Below are positions 1-11,109 of a DNA stretch of 64,000 nt, in pieces. The DNA is taken from positions 14,127,479 to 14,191,478 of the forward strand of contig OZ026608.1 of NCBI GenBank assembly GCA_964020085.1. Direction: 5' to 3'. Within the stretch, counting starts at the first letter, position 1. Each line of letters begins with the position of its first letter. Below the pieces are notes generated by a model. That model did not search any database and was not told the DNA's origin. It saw only the letters and a program-made list of their open reading frames with translations. A program made the translations under genes and the position numbers. This DNA is from Micromussa lordhowensis. Lineage: Eukaryota; Cnidaria; Anthozoa; Scleractinia; Lobophylliidae.

Positions 1-733
1 ATATCATTTTCCTTCACCCACTTCGATGCTGCGTCAACGTCAGGTCTAATTTTCTCCTCGACGTCAACGAAGGTAGGCGCAGATGCATCGAGTCATCAGC
101 ATGAATGCCAATGTTGCTCTTTAGTACTAAAGATCGTTTATGAAGAGCAGAAAAAGGGCAGGACCAAGAATACTTCCCTGCGGTACACCTGATTGAATAC
201 CGAGCGGTTCAGAGAATTTACTGTCGACACATACCTTCTGATATCTTTCGCTGAGGTAACTTTCGAACCATTTGAGGGAGTTGCTGTTCAAGCCATAAAT
301 CTGAAGTTTCTTCAGCAGTAAATCAATTGCATAAATCTATCATACTGAACACCTGTAAGAGGCCTTTATCCGTTGCCTCCAGTCATTCATCTGTAATTTT
401 TACAAGGATGGTTTCGCAGGATTGATTAGCTCTAAAACCCGATTGACATTTGTGCAGTAGATTGTGGGTAGTGAGAAAAGCAATAAAGTGATTGCAAACA
501 TGTTTCTCGAGAATCTTCGAAAAGACGGGAAGGACCGATATAGGTCTGTAATTGTCAACATCGTTTTTACTTCCCTGTTTGTAAGTCGGAGTGATACGAG
601 CCAGTTTGAGCTGAACTGAGCAGATACTGTTAATTATGCTGCAGTTTATTACTTTTGCTAGACTTGGAGCAATTGCAGGAGCGATTAATTTTAACAACAA
701 GGAGCTGATTCCATCCCGTCCGGTTACAATCAA
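1..733 (-). mobile_element. Non-LTR retrotransposon (LINE) reverse transcriptase fragment, broken
   Basis: Reading the minus strand from 733 downwards gives a LINE reverse transcriptase core: GRDGIS, then RPISVLPVFSKILEK, then GFRANQSC, continuing in a shifted frame through LLKKLQIYGLNSNSLKWF and SGVPQGSILGPALFLL, and ending with HADDS where the catalytic [F/Y]ADD box is expected (about 80-95). The order of these blocks is that of Jockey/CR1/L2-type RTs. The copy is dead: the frame shifts near 383, a stop lies at 129-131 between the GVPQGS block and the ADD box, and the aromatic residue before ADD is His. It runs off the left edge of the window, so the 3' part is not seen. Clade assignment is inference. 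Confidence 0.85.
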
Positions 734-940
734 TCACATTCAAAGTTGTAGTTTAAATCAACCAGTCACATTCAAAGTTGTAGTTATTTAAATCAACATC
801 TCAATTTCAGAGCGACATGAAACAATTTACTTCTCCTTTTGTCAGTCTTTAATGCACATTTTCCCTTTCTTTTGTAATTTTGCTATTCTTTTTTTCTCGG
901 AAATTGTAATTTTTGTGATTAATTGGTAGTAAGACTTTGT

Positions 941-971
<31 letters not shown>

Positions 972-1274
972 GATAAACAGATCCGACTCCCGCTACTGGA
1001 AGCAGGCGATCGATTACAGATGTCCTAGCGGTTTACCGAACGAGTCGGGACGTGCTAAAAGAGGAAAAAGACTCGTTTGCTCACTCGTCCAAATGATAAG
1101 TCGTATCGATTCCTGTATTTAGCCGCAATATTGTCTGTTTCCTCCATCATGTCCATTTTGTTGTCTTCAACCGCCGGCGAAGAGATTGAACTGGGTGCCA
1201 TCTAAAAACCGGTCTAACCAGTTCGTGATAGCGAGTAAGCCTGGGTACTAGAGCTTGGTATCGCAACTGAGGAT

Positions 1275-1705
1275 GAGAAGACATAAAGACGAAACCACAT
1301 CACATAATGATGAAACCACATCACGTAATGACGAAACCACATCACGTAATGATAAAACCACATAAAGAAGATACCAGACCACATAACAGCGTAACCACAT
1401 AACATCATGACAAGAGCACAAAAAATAACTAAACAACCTCAAAACGTCATGATAAAACCACACTCCCGCACATATATATAATGAAGTTATTACACCACAA
1501 CATGATAAAACCACATCACATCAGGACTACATTACAACACATAAAGAAGAAACCACAACACCTAATAAAGTGACTTCAACACATAATGAAGAAGCCACAC
1601 AACATAATGTATTAACTTCAACACATAATGAAGAAACCACACAACATAATGTAGTAACCACAACACATAATGAAGAAACCACACAACATAACGATAAACA
1701 AACAC
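1275..1705. repeat. Degenerate tandem repeat, AACCACATCACATAATGA-like
   Basis: About 430 bp of imperfect tandem units of 18-20 bp built on AACCACATCACATAATGA, with variants such as AACCACACAACATAATG. The minus strand is open over part of it and gives repetitive low-complexity peptide; I do not consider that coding. Confidence 0.8.
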
Positions 1706-1739
1706 ATAAGAAAGTTATGGCTTTCCAGAGTTGTATATG

Positions 1740-2990
1740 AAAGTGCGTTCATTTTCAGTTGCTAGAGATATTACATGTATTCAGCGCTATAAGATCAAGG
1801 CGAAGTAAACCAAGACAAAATTGCTTCGCAAAAATTAACTGTACTAACTATGCACAGACAATATCCACTTCAAAGCTAGCTTAATTAGTGAATAATAATA
1901 GCGCAATGGTAGCTTGTGTTATGTTTTTTGTTTAAACAATGGCGTCCCGACGCTGGGCAAGCTAAGTGCAGCCCTGACTTGTTGCTATGCGACATCACAC
2001 TGGCAGTGATGAAAACTAAAGAGTCACCCCTTTCCTCCTGATTCGGGTAAAGCTGCTGTTGGTAAGTTAAATTTTACTAGATGTCTTTTCAATGTAGTCG
2101 TAGTGTTGCTGATATCTTAGGGAGTCTTAGGGAGGTGTGAGTGGCCATGCTATGTTGGTAACTCAAAGAAAGCGAGTCCTAGTCAGCCATTGTAATCAGT
2201 AGCCATTTGAAGCAACATGACCACGTCCTGTGGTCATAAAACAAATCTACCGAGTTGTATAACTGGGCGGTAAGTGTGCCACCGAATTTATCTACCGAAT
2301 TGTTTATCTCGGCGGCAATTTTCGCACAAAAGAAATCCATTCAATTGCTCGGCTCGGCGGCAAATGTGCCACACTGTAAATCTAAAGCATTGCCATACAT
2401 ATGTTTCCGAAAAACGAAGTCGAACTGAAAGAGCAAAATGTTAGCGAAACGGCCCAACTTCAAAGCGACGAATGCGTCCGTATTATGTTCCCTCCATTTC
2501 GAAAAAAACTACTTTCGACGGCTTTTAAACATTATAAACCCGCTGCCAAGGAGCTTTATGAATAAAGATTTAGTCGTTATACTCTCGAGTCTTTGACTTG
2601 AAATAATATCACGCATAATTTCTTGCAGCCTTGTAATATAACGTTAATTTTATAAGGACATGTTAGCGCAATAATCCTATCGCGAAAAAGTGATGGCAAA
2701 TATAGAGAAATTTGTTTCAACAGATGCTTTTATAGCGGAGCTCCGGCGGCCGAAGGCCGCCAAGCGGAGCCCCATACCCATATTAGGAAACTGAAGGGAA
2801 CCCATGAACTGATTTTCTCATGTGTATCATGGCTAGCGGTATTGCTCGTGGGCGCGTACGCACGACGACGACGACGACGACGACGGTGGTGGAGTCGCGC
2901 AACATGGCGGCCACAATTGACACGTAAACCAAAACGAGGCTTCAGTTTTCGCGGGCTTTCCTTGTAGGTTGACAGAGCACATGTACCCTT
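1740..2990. other. Intergenic, no gene seen
   Basis: No supported gene. It contains a GC-rich stem (about 2737-2775, GGCGGCC-GAA-GGCCGCC inside CGGAGC arms) and a short (ACG)n run near 2862-2885. Three imperfect copies of a CGGCAAATGTGCCAC-type motif lie at about 2262-2375. Confidence 0.5.
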
Positions 2991-2994
2991 GGTT

Positions 2995-3135
2995 TAAAGC
3001 GTCCTTTGGACATCCATGTTGCAGTCAATTGACACCTGTCAAAACAAGGAATCCGCTGACCAGTATCACGTGACCATATCGCGGGCTCAAGTTCAGGGCT
3101 CATCGAGGTCACGTGTTTTTTTAAAGTTGACCGCT
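2995..3135. repeat. Dispersed repeat copy 1 (pair with 27728-27835, inverted)
   Basis: The stretch containing CACCTGTCAAAACAAGGAAT, CTGACCAGTATCACGTGA and ATCGCGGGCTCAAGTTCA reappears as its reverse complement at about 27728-27835 with the blocks in the same order. It is a dispersed repeat of unknown class. Confidence 0.7.
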
Positions 3136-3164
3136 GCCCAAGTGCTGCTTTTTTCGATCAGATC

Positions 3165-3435
3165 GCGGGCTCATGTCAGGATTAACTTGCTGTAAACAGC
3201 GTAGGGTTGGTAGGAAGCCGGTTAACGCTAACCCAGGATTAAAATTTAACCGAATTATAACCTTTTCTTTTGTACAAAGTTTTTTCACTGCTTTTGTTTT
3301 GCGTATTTTGCTTTCATTAAAATTCAAAACACAAAAACAATATACAGAAAATCTCACCGCAAAGTTACAAAACTCAAATCAAAATTCTACTTTATCCTCG
3401 GCTAGTTTGATCGGGCTCTGAACAACCCGGCCCAG
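3165..3435. repeat. Dispersed repeat with GGTTAACGCTAACCC core
   Basis: The blocks GGTTAACGCTAACCCAGG and AACAACCCGGCCCAG, separated by AT-rich sequence, recur in altered order at about 39020-39250, where GTTAGCGTTAACC and GAACAACCCGACCCAG are seen. The open frames across it on both strands are best read as shadows of this repeat. Confidence 0.5.
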
Positions 3436-3839
3436 GAGCTACGCTTTTAGGCTGGCCTAAATCTATATATTAATTTATAATAACCTAAGCTACATGAACA
3501 TCGAGCGATTCGTGAACGAAGCGAACGAGCAGGGAGTGTCTCGAAAACTCAGTCGGCTCGAAAACTCAGACCACAGTCCCTAAAAACTCAGACCCTCTGG
3601 ATGTCACGAAAACTCAGACAGGAAAAATATAACCATTCCGTGTTTGCCGCGGATTTGGGGTTTACCTCGGTGTAAATACCTGTGCATGTGAAGTTTTGTA
3701 GCTATTGTTAGGGTTACGGTCTATTATGTCGACTTCTTTGCTTTCTTTGTTTTACGTCACGTCACGCGGATTTCTTCAAGACGTCTTGTTTGTTCGTCAA
3801 TACAATAATGTCATACACAGAAGCTGCAGAGAGAGGGAG

Positions 3840-4058
3840 AGAGATAGAGAGAGAAATATTATCATAACCAGGGACCTTTCTCGGTGAACACAAGCTACAA
3901 ATGCTTTCCAATTCAGGAGTATCGGTGGGGTTTAGAATGATTGGAGGAGAATCTTTGCTACCAAGAAATGAGCGAAAAGTAGCTAAATTCACGCTGGGCG
4001 TAGCACTCGCTAGGTTGGGGCCGCTGCAGTTGAGGGTACAGGTTTTACGTTGAAGCAA
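3840..4058 (-). mobile_element. LINE ORF2 linker fragment (between endonuclease and RT)
   Basis: The minus-strand peptide includes FRSFLGSKDS, NPTDTPELESICSLC and SPRKVPGYDNIS. This matches the region just upstream of the RT domain in CR1/L2-type ORF2, where the pattern is an acidic 'E..I..L' helix followed by K-x-x-G-x-D-x-I. No RT core follows in any frame, and a GAGAGA-rich run (3825-3857) abuts it. It is a short truncated fragment. Confidence 0.55.
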
Positions 4059-4439
4059 CCCTATATTCGGGCGCAGGTGGGCGCAGTTAGCAAAACAAAC
4101 GACATTTTATCTGAAAAAGGAATTTAATATGTTTCTAATCGGGTAATTGCTATTGTACTAGGTTTTTGTTGCATTTCTATAGCATCTTATCAGCAATTTT
4201 TATTAAGATGCTAACATATTGGGCCACAGTATTTCAGTAGAAGATAAAAACTTAAGAAGCCAAACGGAAAATGTGATATCTGGTGTTACTCTCATGGGAT
4301 ATGCTTTGTTCGAGTTTTCGGCACTAGATTTAAGGATACCGTACGCCTTCAGATCGACAATGTTCTTTAGATCTAGATTTTTCGGTCAAAATATCGAAAT
4401 AAGTGTGATTTCTAATTTAAAAAAATTATTATATTAAAT

Positions 4440-4860
4440 TTTCGAAAATTTAAGGCGTCTCTGAAGCCCCTTCGTAGAAGTTTTTTAAACTTTGCAAAAA
4501 GTTGTACCTTATCATGCTGATTACAATTCGATAATAAAAAAAGGAGGACACCGAGCTCGTTTTTTAGTTACAAGTACTACTGCTAAAATTAAGGCTGTTT
4601 TTAGCAGGTCATATTGTTGCAATGGTAACCTATTGTGCCACAAAATTGACTAAAACTTGTTCACCAACAAGTGGACAGTGTTTTGATACGATGATTTTGG
4701 CATCAACTGCTATAGAGTGGGTATAATTACCCATCAAAATACTTTGAAAAAAAGTCTTTGAAAGTACTGGACTGTTTCCAGCTACCTTAAGGTAATTCCC
4801 TTGAAATTGTTTTACTATCAAACTTTTTTTGAAACTTGGCATAGTTAACATTCATGATAT
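4440..4860. repeat. Dispersed repeat family with GGTCACCGAGCTCG core, copy 1
   Basis: Near-identical blocks occur in reverse complement at 38460-38870: TTTGCAAAAAGTTG, TTACAATTCGATAATAAAAA, ACACCGAGCTCG, AGCAGGTCATATTGTTG. Shorter versions of the CGAGCTCGGTGACCCC core followed by TTTTTATT are at about 5133-5160, 28705-28735 and 29080-29105. Open frames here are not genes. Confidence 0.75.
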
Positions 4861-5375
4861 GACCATTAAAAAAATGCAATAAAAAAAATTTTATCTTGAA
4901 AGTAAAGCTTCTTATATTCACATAAGAAGTACTGCTTCATTTAAGCCATTTTTGATTGCCTTGTTGCGGGAATATTGTACTTTTTCGGACAGTTACGTGG
5001 CTAGCTTGAAGTCCTCGCGTTGGTCAAAATACACCCAGTATGGAACTATTTTGCAAAAAAAAATCATGTTCTACTATCAAACGTTTTTCCTTCTTCAAAT
5101 ATGTTCTTTATTAGACTGTACTTAGCAAATAGCAATAAAAAAACGGGGTCACCGAGCTCGTTTAAGTACGCGCACGCGCTCATTTGCGCGCGCTAATGAC
5201 GCGAAAATCGTGCGGAGTAGGGATGCGCAATGCAATACTAAGCAATTATCTTACGTTTCACGGGAAAATAAATAGCCTCAATCACAATTCAAGCACAACG
5301 TGTAGGATACTCTCTTAGATTAACTTCACGATGTTAAAAATGAAAAGAGTAAACATTATTCTTCCAACTTTAATA

Positions 5376-5740
5376 GCCTGTTTACAAGGAGGGAGGGTTA
5401 CCCTAGCAAGCGGGTTAACCCTAACTGGAGGGAAAAAAAGAGTGGGTTTACAAGCATAATTTCACAGGTAGGGTAACCCCACAACCCGGGACAACTTATT
5501 ACGCGGTCACACTGAAAGGGCCTGGAAACAATTAGAAAGTTAACCATGGTAGGTGGGTTAACCGTACCTGGAGAAAAAGTTCAACCTGCCTGCCAGGGTA
5601 ACCCTAGCACGCAAATAGGGTAACCCGCCTTCCAAGGTAACCCTACCTTTCTTGTAAACACGACGAAGGAAAAGAGAGAAAATGTGCGAGTGCTAGGGTA
5701 ACCCTCTTGCTAGGGTAATCCTCTCTCCTTGAAAACAGGC
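5376..5740. mobile_element. MITE with ~32-bp terminal inverted repeats, upstream of folate copy A
   Basis: The left end GCCTGTTTACAAGGAGGGAG is matched in reverse complement by the right end (GCCTGTTTTCAAGGAGAGAG). The homology continues into TTACCCTAGC on both sides. The interior carries many GGTAACCCT units. No open frame suggests a transposase. A related GGTAACCCGC-rich stretch lies upstream of folate copy B near 20180-20285. Confidence 0.75.
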
Positions 5741-5974
5741 CCTAAGTTGACTTATATACGTTTTTAAGGAACTTTTGTAATGGATGATAAGTTCGTATTC
5801 ATATTCATCAGCTCTAATATCTCACGCCTCATGGGAGTAATAAAGTTCACTAACTTTGAAAGCAGATCCGTTTTAAGGAAAACAACAGAAACTTTACCAA
5901 AACAGAGAGAAATATAGGACTTGACCTATCAAACAAAACTGATCAAACGTTTATTGCCAGGGTCGTAAACTAAA

Positions 5975-7858
5975 ATGGATGAAGTGGCGATTAATGATCT
6001 GTGTGTCCGCACAGAAGTGGGTATCAGTCCTCATGAGCAGGGAACACTCCAAGAACTTTACATCACTGTGCGTATGAGAACGTCCATCAAGAAAGCCGGC
6101 GAGACCGATGATGTGAAAGATACCATCAACTACTCCACCATCGCAAAAGAAGTTCTCTTCCACGTCCAGAACAAGAAATACAACCTTATTGAAGCAGTCG
6201 CAACCGATGTAGCCCGTATCTGCGTGGTGTGCCATGGTGCATCTTCGGTTAAAGTGATCATCGCAAAACCAAACGCCTTACGATTTGCTAAAAGCTCATC
6301 TGTGACCATTGAACGATGCTGGGAAGATTTTGATTGGCATGACGCCCATATATTACTCGGCTCCAACAAGGATCCTCTGAATAATTTGTCACAGGTCATC
6401 AGTTTGTTAACAGAGAAGGTCACTATAACTAAGTTGTCGAAAGCCTTTTGGACCAAGCCTGTTATGGTTGGAGAAGGGGTTGATGACTTCATCAACATGG
6501 CAGCCTTTGTCAAGACTAAGCTTGATATTGTTGGGTAAGTAGGAATTAAATTTAGCAGAGTGTTTAAGAATAAGATGTTTTTATTACAAGTTGTGTCCTA
6601 GTCCAAGTTAATTCCTTACCTCTAATTCTTTATCTGGATCCTTAGAGTTACTTCCTATAATGATCTATACGGGGAGGCTCTACCTGAAAGGGGTACCTTT
6701 TCGGGCCTCAGGTATATAAAAGGGTAGGAATTTCACAAGTTTAGGTATATGAAAAGGTAGGAAAATCTGTCATTTACTAATTTTAAAGGGACTGTGATTA
6801 AAATATTACGAAGAGACGAACCTTAGGACTCGGTATCATTTCATTTAATAGGCAATACATGAAAATGACAAGAAAGCTTCCTTTTTGGCGATTTATTTTT
6901 TATACGGGCAAGTTGTGAAAGGGCTACCTTTCAATTGAAGGTGTACGAAAGGGGTACTTTTTCTTTCAAAATGGTACACAAAAAGGTAAGGGGTTGGACC
7001 TCGGGACGGAGCCTCCCCGTATATAACTTTGTAGCGTACCCCCCGGATCAGGGTATAGTCAACTGTTCACGATTGGTTCGAAGAAGATGCTCGTGTTACA
7101 ATATCACATTTAAGAGTATAAACTGGGGTGCATAATCTGAGTGTATTTCGGCAGGGTCGTAAGCGTAATTGCACGGGAGCAGTTTTCACTGGAGTGCCAA
7201 AGATAATTCACCTTTGATTTTACCTCTTATTTTAATGAACGATTGGTTTAAAAAAAACTTGCGCCACTTTGTCATCCAATCGGGTATCGGCACTGGTTCG
7301 CAAATGTTTTTTCGCGCTTCTTGCTGGCTAGACGTCCTTGTTTCTAGCCATGATTGATTCATTGGGTTGTCTACGCTCCTTGTAATTAGCCGGAGTTACT
7401 TTGCTTTTGGTTTTACGATGCTCGATGCCAAATTCCTTCTATGAGATTCGGCTGCAGGGAATCGTGATCTGCCTATGTTATAATTAACTCCAGTGATTCT
7501 TTCCTTCAGATTAAAACGCGTTTTATTTGATATTGAAAGTCAGCTTGGACGGGTACATTCAACCGACATTCCTTCAAGCACAATTGCAATTGACTTGGAT
7601 CTTTCCTTTTATGGAAACGACGTCACAGAATACGTGTTGAATTGTGCACCGCAGGGTAAACGAAGGCTTGTACCTCATCCTGAAACGCTCAAAGAACCTC
7701 ACGTGATCATTCCATTGGCTGACGTCACTCCCGACTTTATTCATCCACAAACAAAGAAGTCACTTAAGACGATGGCAAAGGAGATCAGTGGCCAAGAAGA
7801 TTTCACATCATTGTACCCCTCTGTTCCTGAAAAGGACTATTTAAAAATTAGATTATGA
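5975..7858 (+). CDS. Folate biosynthesis fusion, copy A: dihydroneopterin aldolase (FolB) + HPPK (FolK), PTR1 part lost
   Basis: Two exons, 5975-6534 and 7510-7858, with a phase-2 intron (GTAAGT donor, TTCCTTCAG acceptor), give 909 nt and 302 aa. Residues 1-115 are FolB: 7,8-dihydroneopterin to 6-hydroxymethyl-dihydropterin plus glycolaldehyde. Its known catalytic and binding residues are all present as E21, Y53, E73 and K98 (AKPNA). Residues 125-300 are HPPK, which transfers pyrophosphate from ATP to hydroxymethyl-dihydropterin. It has GSN at 129-131, the LGR Arg at 201, the Mg-binding DLD at 215-217 and a late HP..L..PHVIIPLADVTP block. The Arg just upstream of DLD (E. coli Arg92) is Ile212, which should weaken HPPK. 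The frame stops after EKDYLKIRL, where copy B runs on into its reductase domain. Start: the first ATG (AAAATGG context) aligns with copy B. A cytosolic enzyme is expected. Bacterial or fungal origin is inferred, because animals normally lack both enzymes. Confidence 0.85.
6666..7023. mobile_element. TIR element inside intron 1 of folate copy A
   Basis: Starts TATACGGGGAGGCT and ends AGCCTCCCCGTATA, inverted copies of each other. The interior has repeated 'gaaaggggta' and 'aaaagggtagga' units. Similar phrases (GGTATCTTATTTCAGACC, CGATACCC) occur at 43190-43330 and 48430-48545, so it probably belongs to a larger family. It is non-coding. Confidence 0.6.
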
Positions 7859-7878
7859 GCTCGAGATTTGTCGAGGAA

Positions 7879-8284
7879 CTATCGGCTGATAGTTGCCCCG
7901 CGGAAATTTGATGTTCTTAAAACAAATATTGGCCAGAGGAGCGAAACTTCGAGGGCAAATATGCTAGGTTTAAGAACATCAAATTTCCAATTGGAAACTA
8001 TCAGATCGATAGTTCTTAGACCTAAACACCTTATTGTCTTTATTATTCACCGCTAAATTTTCTCCCTCGCGCCAGTACAAAAATCATATTAAATTATTTT
8101 CAATTTTTTTAGATGAAAGCTGTTTAAGTCAAATGTAAAATTGGAAAAAGAAAACATTCAAAAACCCACTTAATACAATTTCAATTGTTTATTTGCTATA
8201 AGCCCGCTTAATTACAGGAAAATGTTCACGGACGACTACCATCCATCCGGGTATTTTCCGCGGACTGGCACTATGGGCTGATAG
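7879..8284. mobile_element. MITE 1 of the nest that replaces the PTR1 exons of copy A
   Basis: Terminal inverted repeats: left ACTATCGGCTGATAGTTGCC then CCGCGGAAA; right, in reverse complement, ACTATCAGCCCATAGTGCC then CCGCGGAAA. It begins about 20 bp after the stop of the FolB-FolK frame. The short open frame at 7868-8056 lies wholly inside it and is not a gene. Confidence 0.65.
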
Positions 8285-8653
8285 TAGGGAGCTTTAGCAA
8301 TGACGACGGCGACGCCGAGGACGACGTCTTGTGAAAACTGGATTTATATTTTACCTTGGAATGTCGCAACTGTGTACATCTATTCAGTACGCCAATCGGT
8401 CTAAAACCTTGTTCAGGCTAAATATGAAATGAAAACGTTCAATTCCAAAGGAAGATACGAAAAATTAGCTATGGCCGTTCACGTTCTCTAAAATACGTAG
8501 AACTTAGTTATTTCACGTTGTTGTTTTGCAGATGACGGGTATGAACTGTACCAAAATTCAAAACGGACGTGCAGAACCATTGTTCTGCTCATTAACTTTT
8601 TATTTGGTGACATTCTCGTTGGCACCGTCGTCGTGGTTTGCTGAAGCTCCCTA
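8285..8653. mobile_element. MITE 2 of the nest, TAGGGAGCTT termini
   Basis: The left end TAGGGAGCTTTAGCAATGAC is matched by the reverse complement of the right end (TAGGGAGCTTCAGCAAACCA), and a CGACGACGG-type block follows inside both arms. One end of a similar element is visible near 28180-28230 (GCCGTCGTGGTTTTCTTAAA then CTCCCT). No coding capacity. Confidence 0.7.
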
Positions 8654-8744
8654 GTGTAGCGGACGAACACTATCACGTCACGTGATCAATTTAAACCAAT
8701 AAGAATCGGAGAAAATTTAGTTGTGAACTATAAGAGGTGATAGT

Positions 8745-9008
8745 TGATGAGGCCGAATGGTGAACGGTGTCGCTCCTGGGTGTATACTGTGGCCTGAGGA
8801 ATCATGGGATAAATTGTCAGTGGAAGAGCGACAAGCGCGCATGAAAGAGAACAAGAAGAAACAAAAAGAAAGTATCAGTAAAGTGCCGTTTGGTCGGAAA
8901 GGAGAGCCTGAAAATGTTGCTGATGTTGTCATATTACTGAGTTCATCTGCTGAGTACGTCACTAGGCAAATTATTGCAGTTGATGGAGGCCGTATCTTCC
9001 ATCAGTGA
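8745..9008 (+). pseudogene. PTR1/FolM C-terminal remnant of folate copy A
   Basis: This stretch encodes VNGVAPGCILWPEESW, then ISKVPFGRKGEPENVADVVI and YVTRQIIAVDGG, and ends at TGA 9006-9008. It aligns along its length with the last exon of copy B (VNGVSPGAVLWPEG; KIPLNRKGEP; YVTGQVICVDGG). These are the substrate-loop and C-terminal parts of a pteridine-reductase-like SDR. The Rossmann glycine motif, the NNAS strand and the YxxxK active site are absent: the region between 7858 and 8745 holds MITEs instead. No acceptor site keeps it in frame with the FolB-FolK exons in an obvious way. It is best called a remnant, though the reading frame is still open. Confidence 0.8.
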
Positions 9009-9113
9009 ATCCCGCGGGTCGGTTAGTCCCGAAGGTCAGTGAGTCCCAAAGCTCAACGAGTTGAATTTGCAGATGGTTTCCAAATGTAATTAATTAAGGG
9101 TTACTCTCTAATT

Positions 9114-9304
9114 AACAATTGGTTCATGCTTTAGCGTGCACTATCGAGCTATGGAGCACGCGGGAAGTTTGGAGAGCACGAAAGAAGCGTAAGAGTCTCC
9201 CGAGGCGATAGCCGAGGGCAACTCTAGCTTTTTGAGTGCTCTCCAAACTTCCCACGTGCTCCATAACTCGATAGTGCACAGCTAAAAGCATGAACCAATT
9301 GTTT
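9114..9304. mobile_element. Hairpin MITE (~190 bp palindrome)
   Basis: The left arm AACAATTGGTTCATGCTTTA is the near-exact reverse complement of the right end. The arms continue through CACTATCGAG, TGGAGCACG and GGGAAGTTTGGAGAGCAC to a centre near 9210. It lies 105 bp downstream of the PTR1 remnant. Confidence 0.75.
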
Positions 9305-10439
9305 TATAACATAGCCGGTGCAATTGTGCATCAAATCCGACGCGAAAAACGGACAAAAATATATCAGAAGTGATTGTTGCATTTCACCCTCGGACTGTGA
9401 AGCGAATCGCGACGGCGCTGATGCCGAGTCTCCTTTTCCGTTGTTTTTCTCTTTTTCTGCCTCATTTAAGAACGCCGAGCCCAAGAGGAAAGGTCGCAAA
9501 ATTGTTTTCGTTTCGGGACTGGTGGGCCGAGTCTCTGTTTGTATCCATTATATTGTCACGAAATATAATATTTTTCCCCGGCACTAACAATGGCCGCTCG
9601 CATAATAACAATGTCGAGAATCGATAGCGAGCTAAAATTGAACACACGGAAAATGCCTGCACTGTAGGCAACTGTTAAGGCGATGAACGTATCTTACGTG
9701 TTTGGAGTCGAACAAGTGTTCCTAAATTAAAAACCATTTGGTATGAAATAAAGGTGAGTGTATAATTCGATCCATAGAGCGCTTTGACAGCGGCTTTAGA
9801 CACACAATGTTAGAAACTTCGCCAAAATTCAAGGTTTCACCCTCGAGTGTTTTTCTTCCGCGAATTATTTGGAATGTTCATTTTGGCCAATTTGAGGCTT
9901 GCTCTCGTCTGAGTTATCTAGATCCTGACTCAAGGAACTTTTTACTGCAATGAAAGAGAGACGAAGTTTTCATTAACTCAAATCCATAGGGAAGAAACAT
10001 CAATATCAGAATAGACCTCGACTTACCAGCCGTTAATTCTAAAGGCGAGGATGAAATAAAATGTGGATTTAGTCTCATTTGATAGAAATGAAGTTGATTA
10101 TTAAAAGTACCTTACCATTACTTACTTTATCTTTTGTAACTATGAAAACAGCTCAAGTGCTCCACGTAGATAAACGTAATGATCATTTGTAAATTAGTGA
10201 TTGTTGTAAAATTTATGCTTTCACGCAACATACAAACTTCTCAAGATCTTTTTGTCTTTTTAGTCCTATGTATTACATGAAACATGTCCGTTTAAATATC
10301 ACGAGTTGGCTTAATTGTTAGGAGCCTTTTGATTCTTACCAATATCGTCCCTCAAAAAAGTCACCTAACCTTAAAAGTCCCTAGATTGCGGATTTTACAG
10401 TGTTTAAGCCAAAACCTGGCCTTGTCACTTTTATACACT

Positions 10440-10640
10440 TTATAATTTCACCCTTAGGCCCTGTTCAGACTACGCCAGGGGAATTTGAAAACGCATCAAT
10501 CACCGTTCATTTTGGATTTGTGTTTTTCAAAAAGCTCCGTCTTCATAATGTTTTCTGTCCACACGAAAACAAAAAGCCTGCGTTTTCAAATTCCTCCGGT
10601 TTGAAGAGTGTTTTCGAAAAGCTCCGTTCGTCATTTCGTT
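10440..10640. repeat. Dispersed repeat (TTTTCGAAAAGCTCC family)
   Basis: Contains GGCCCTGTTCAGACTACGCC, internal near-duplicates of TTTTCAAAAAGCTCCGT and AAATTCCTCCGG. Similar blocks (GCGTTTTCGAAAAGCTTC, AAATTCCTCCGGCG) occur at about 28440-28555. It looks like a MITE family; boundaries not resolved. The open frame over it is not convincing as a gene. Confidence 0.45.
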
Positions 10641-10717
10641 ACAGAGAACGTTTGATTTCCCAGTTTTTGTGTCGGGTACTTGTCAGTATATACGGGCTAT
10701 ACCACAAGGATCAACAA

Positions 10718-11109
10718 CAACTTTATTTGCATGCCCCTGGATTAAATTAAATTTACAATACAAAGAATAATAAAAAAATAAACGAAATGAAATGCATGGC
10801 TGCCCGAAATAACCACCATAGGCTAATGAAATTGGGCAGCCAACCTTAGTTTAATATATTTAACATTTCTTCTTGATCAATCTTTAGTTTGGTTTCAGTG
10901 AGACCTATTTCTGGCAAGGGGAAATACAATTCAGACAGCATGTTTTTAAAGCTATCTATGTTTGCTTGAATACTTCTTATGTTGCAATTTAGGAAAGAAA
11001 AAAAGGCATTGTTTGAGAGACAAGCCGAAATGTTCTTATTTACATGGAAATCATGTGTAGTAAAATAATTAAAATTTGCGTCCGGCTGAAGGCATATGAA
11101 GGTCAACAT
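10718..11109 (-). mobile_element. Internally deleted LINE: endonuclease start joined to 3' tail
   Basis: On the minus strand, 11109 to about 10849 encodes FFSFLNCNIRSIQANIDSF and LPEIGLTETKLK. This is the beginning of the APE-type endonuclease of CR1/L2 LINEs (consensus N-x-R-S-l...i-x-l-t-E-T). It breaks off at a stop. Only about 130 nt later comes a 3' end: AATAAAGTTGTTGTTGATCC, an A-rich tail with a short microsatellite terminus at about 10718-10735. The RT domain is missing, so this is a non-autonomous deletion derivative. Confidence 0.65.

Noticed and set aside
1945..2065. ATGGCGTCC… followed by a GTAAGTT donor as a possible first exon
   Set aside because: The frame from this ATG stops after eight codons and no downstream exon could be linked.
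5975..9008. Treating the folate locus as a bacterial contaminant
   Set aside because: Both copies share a GT-AG intron position, the introns carry the window's own MITE types, and a Shaker-type channel lies between them.
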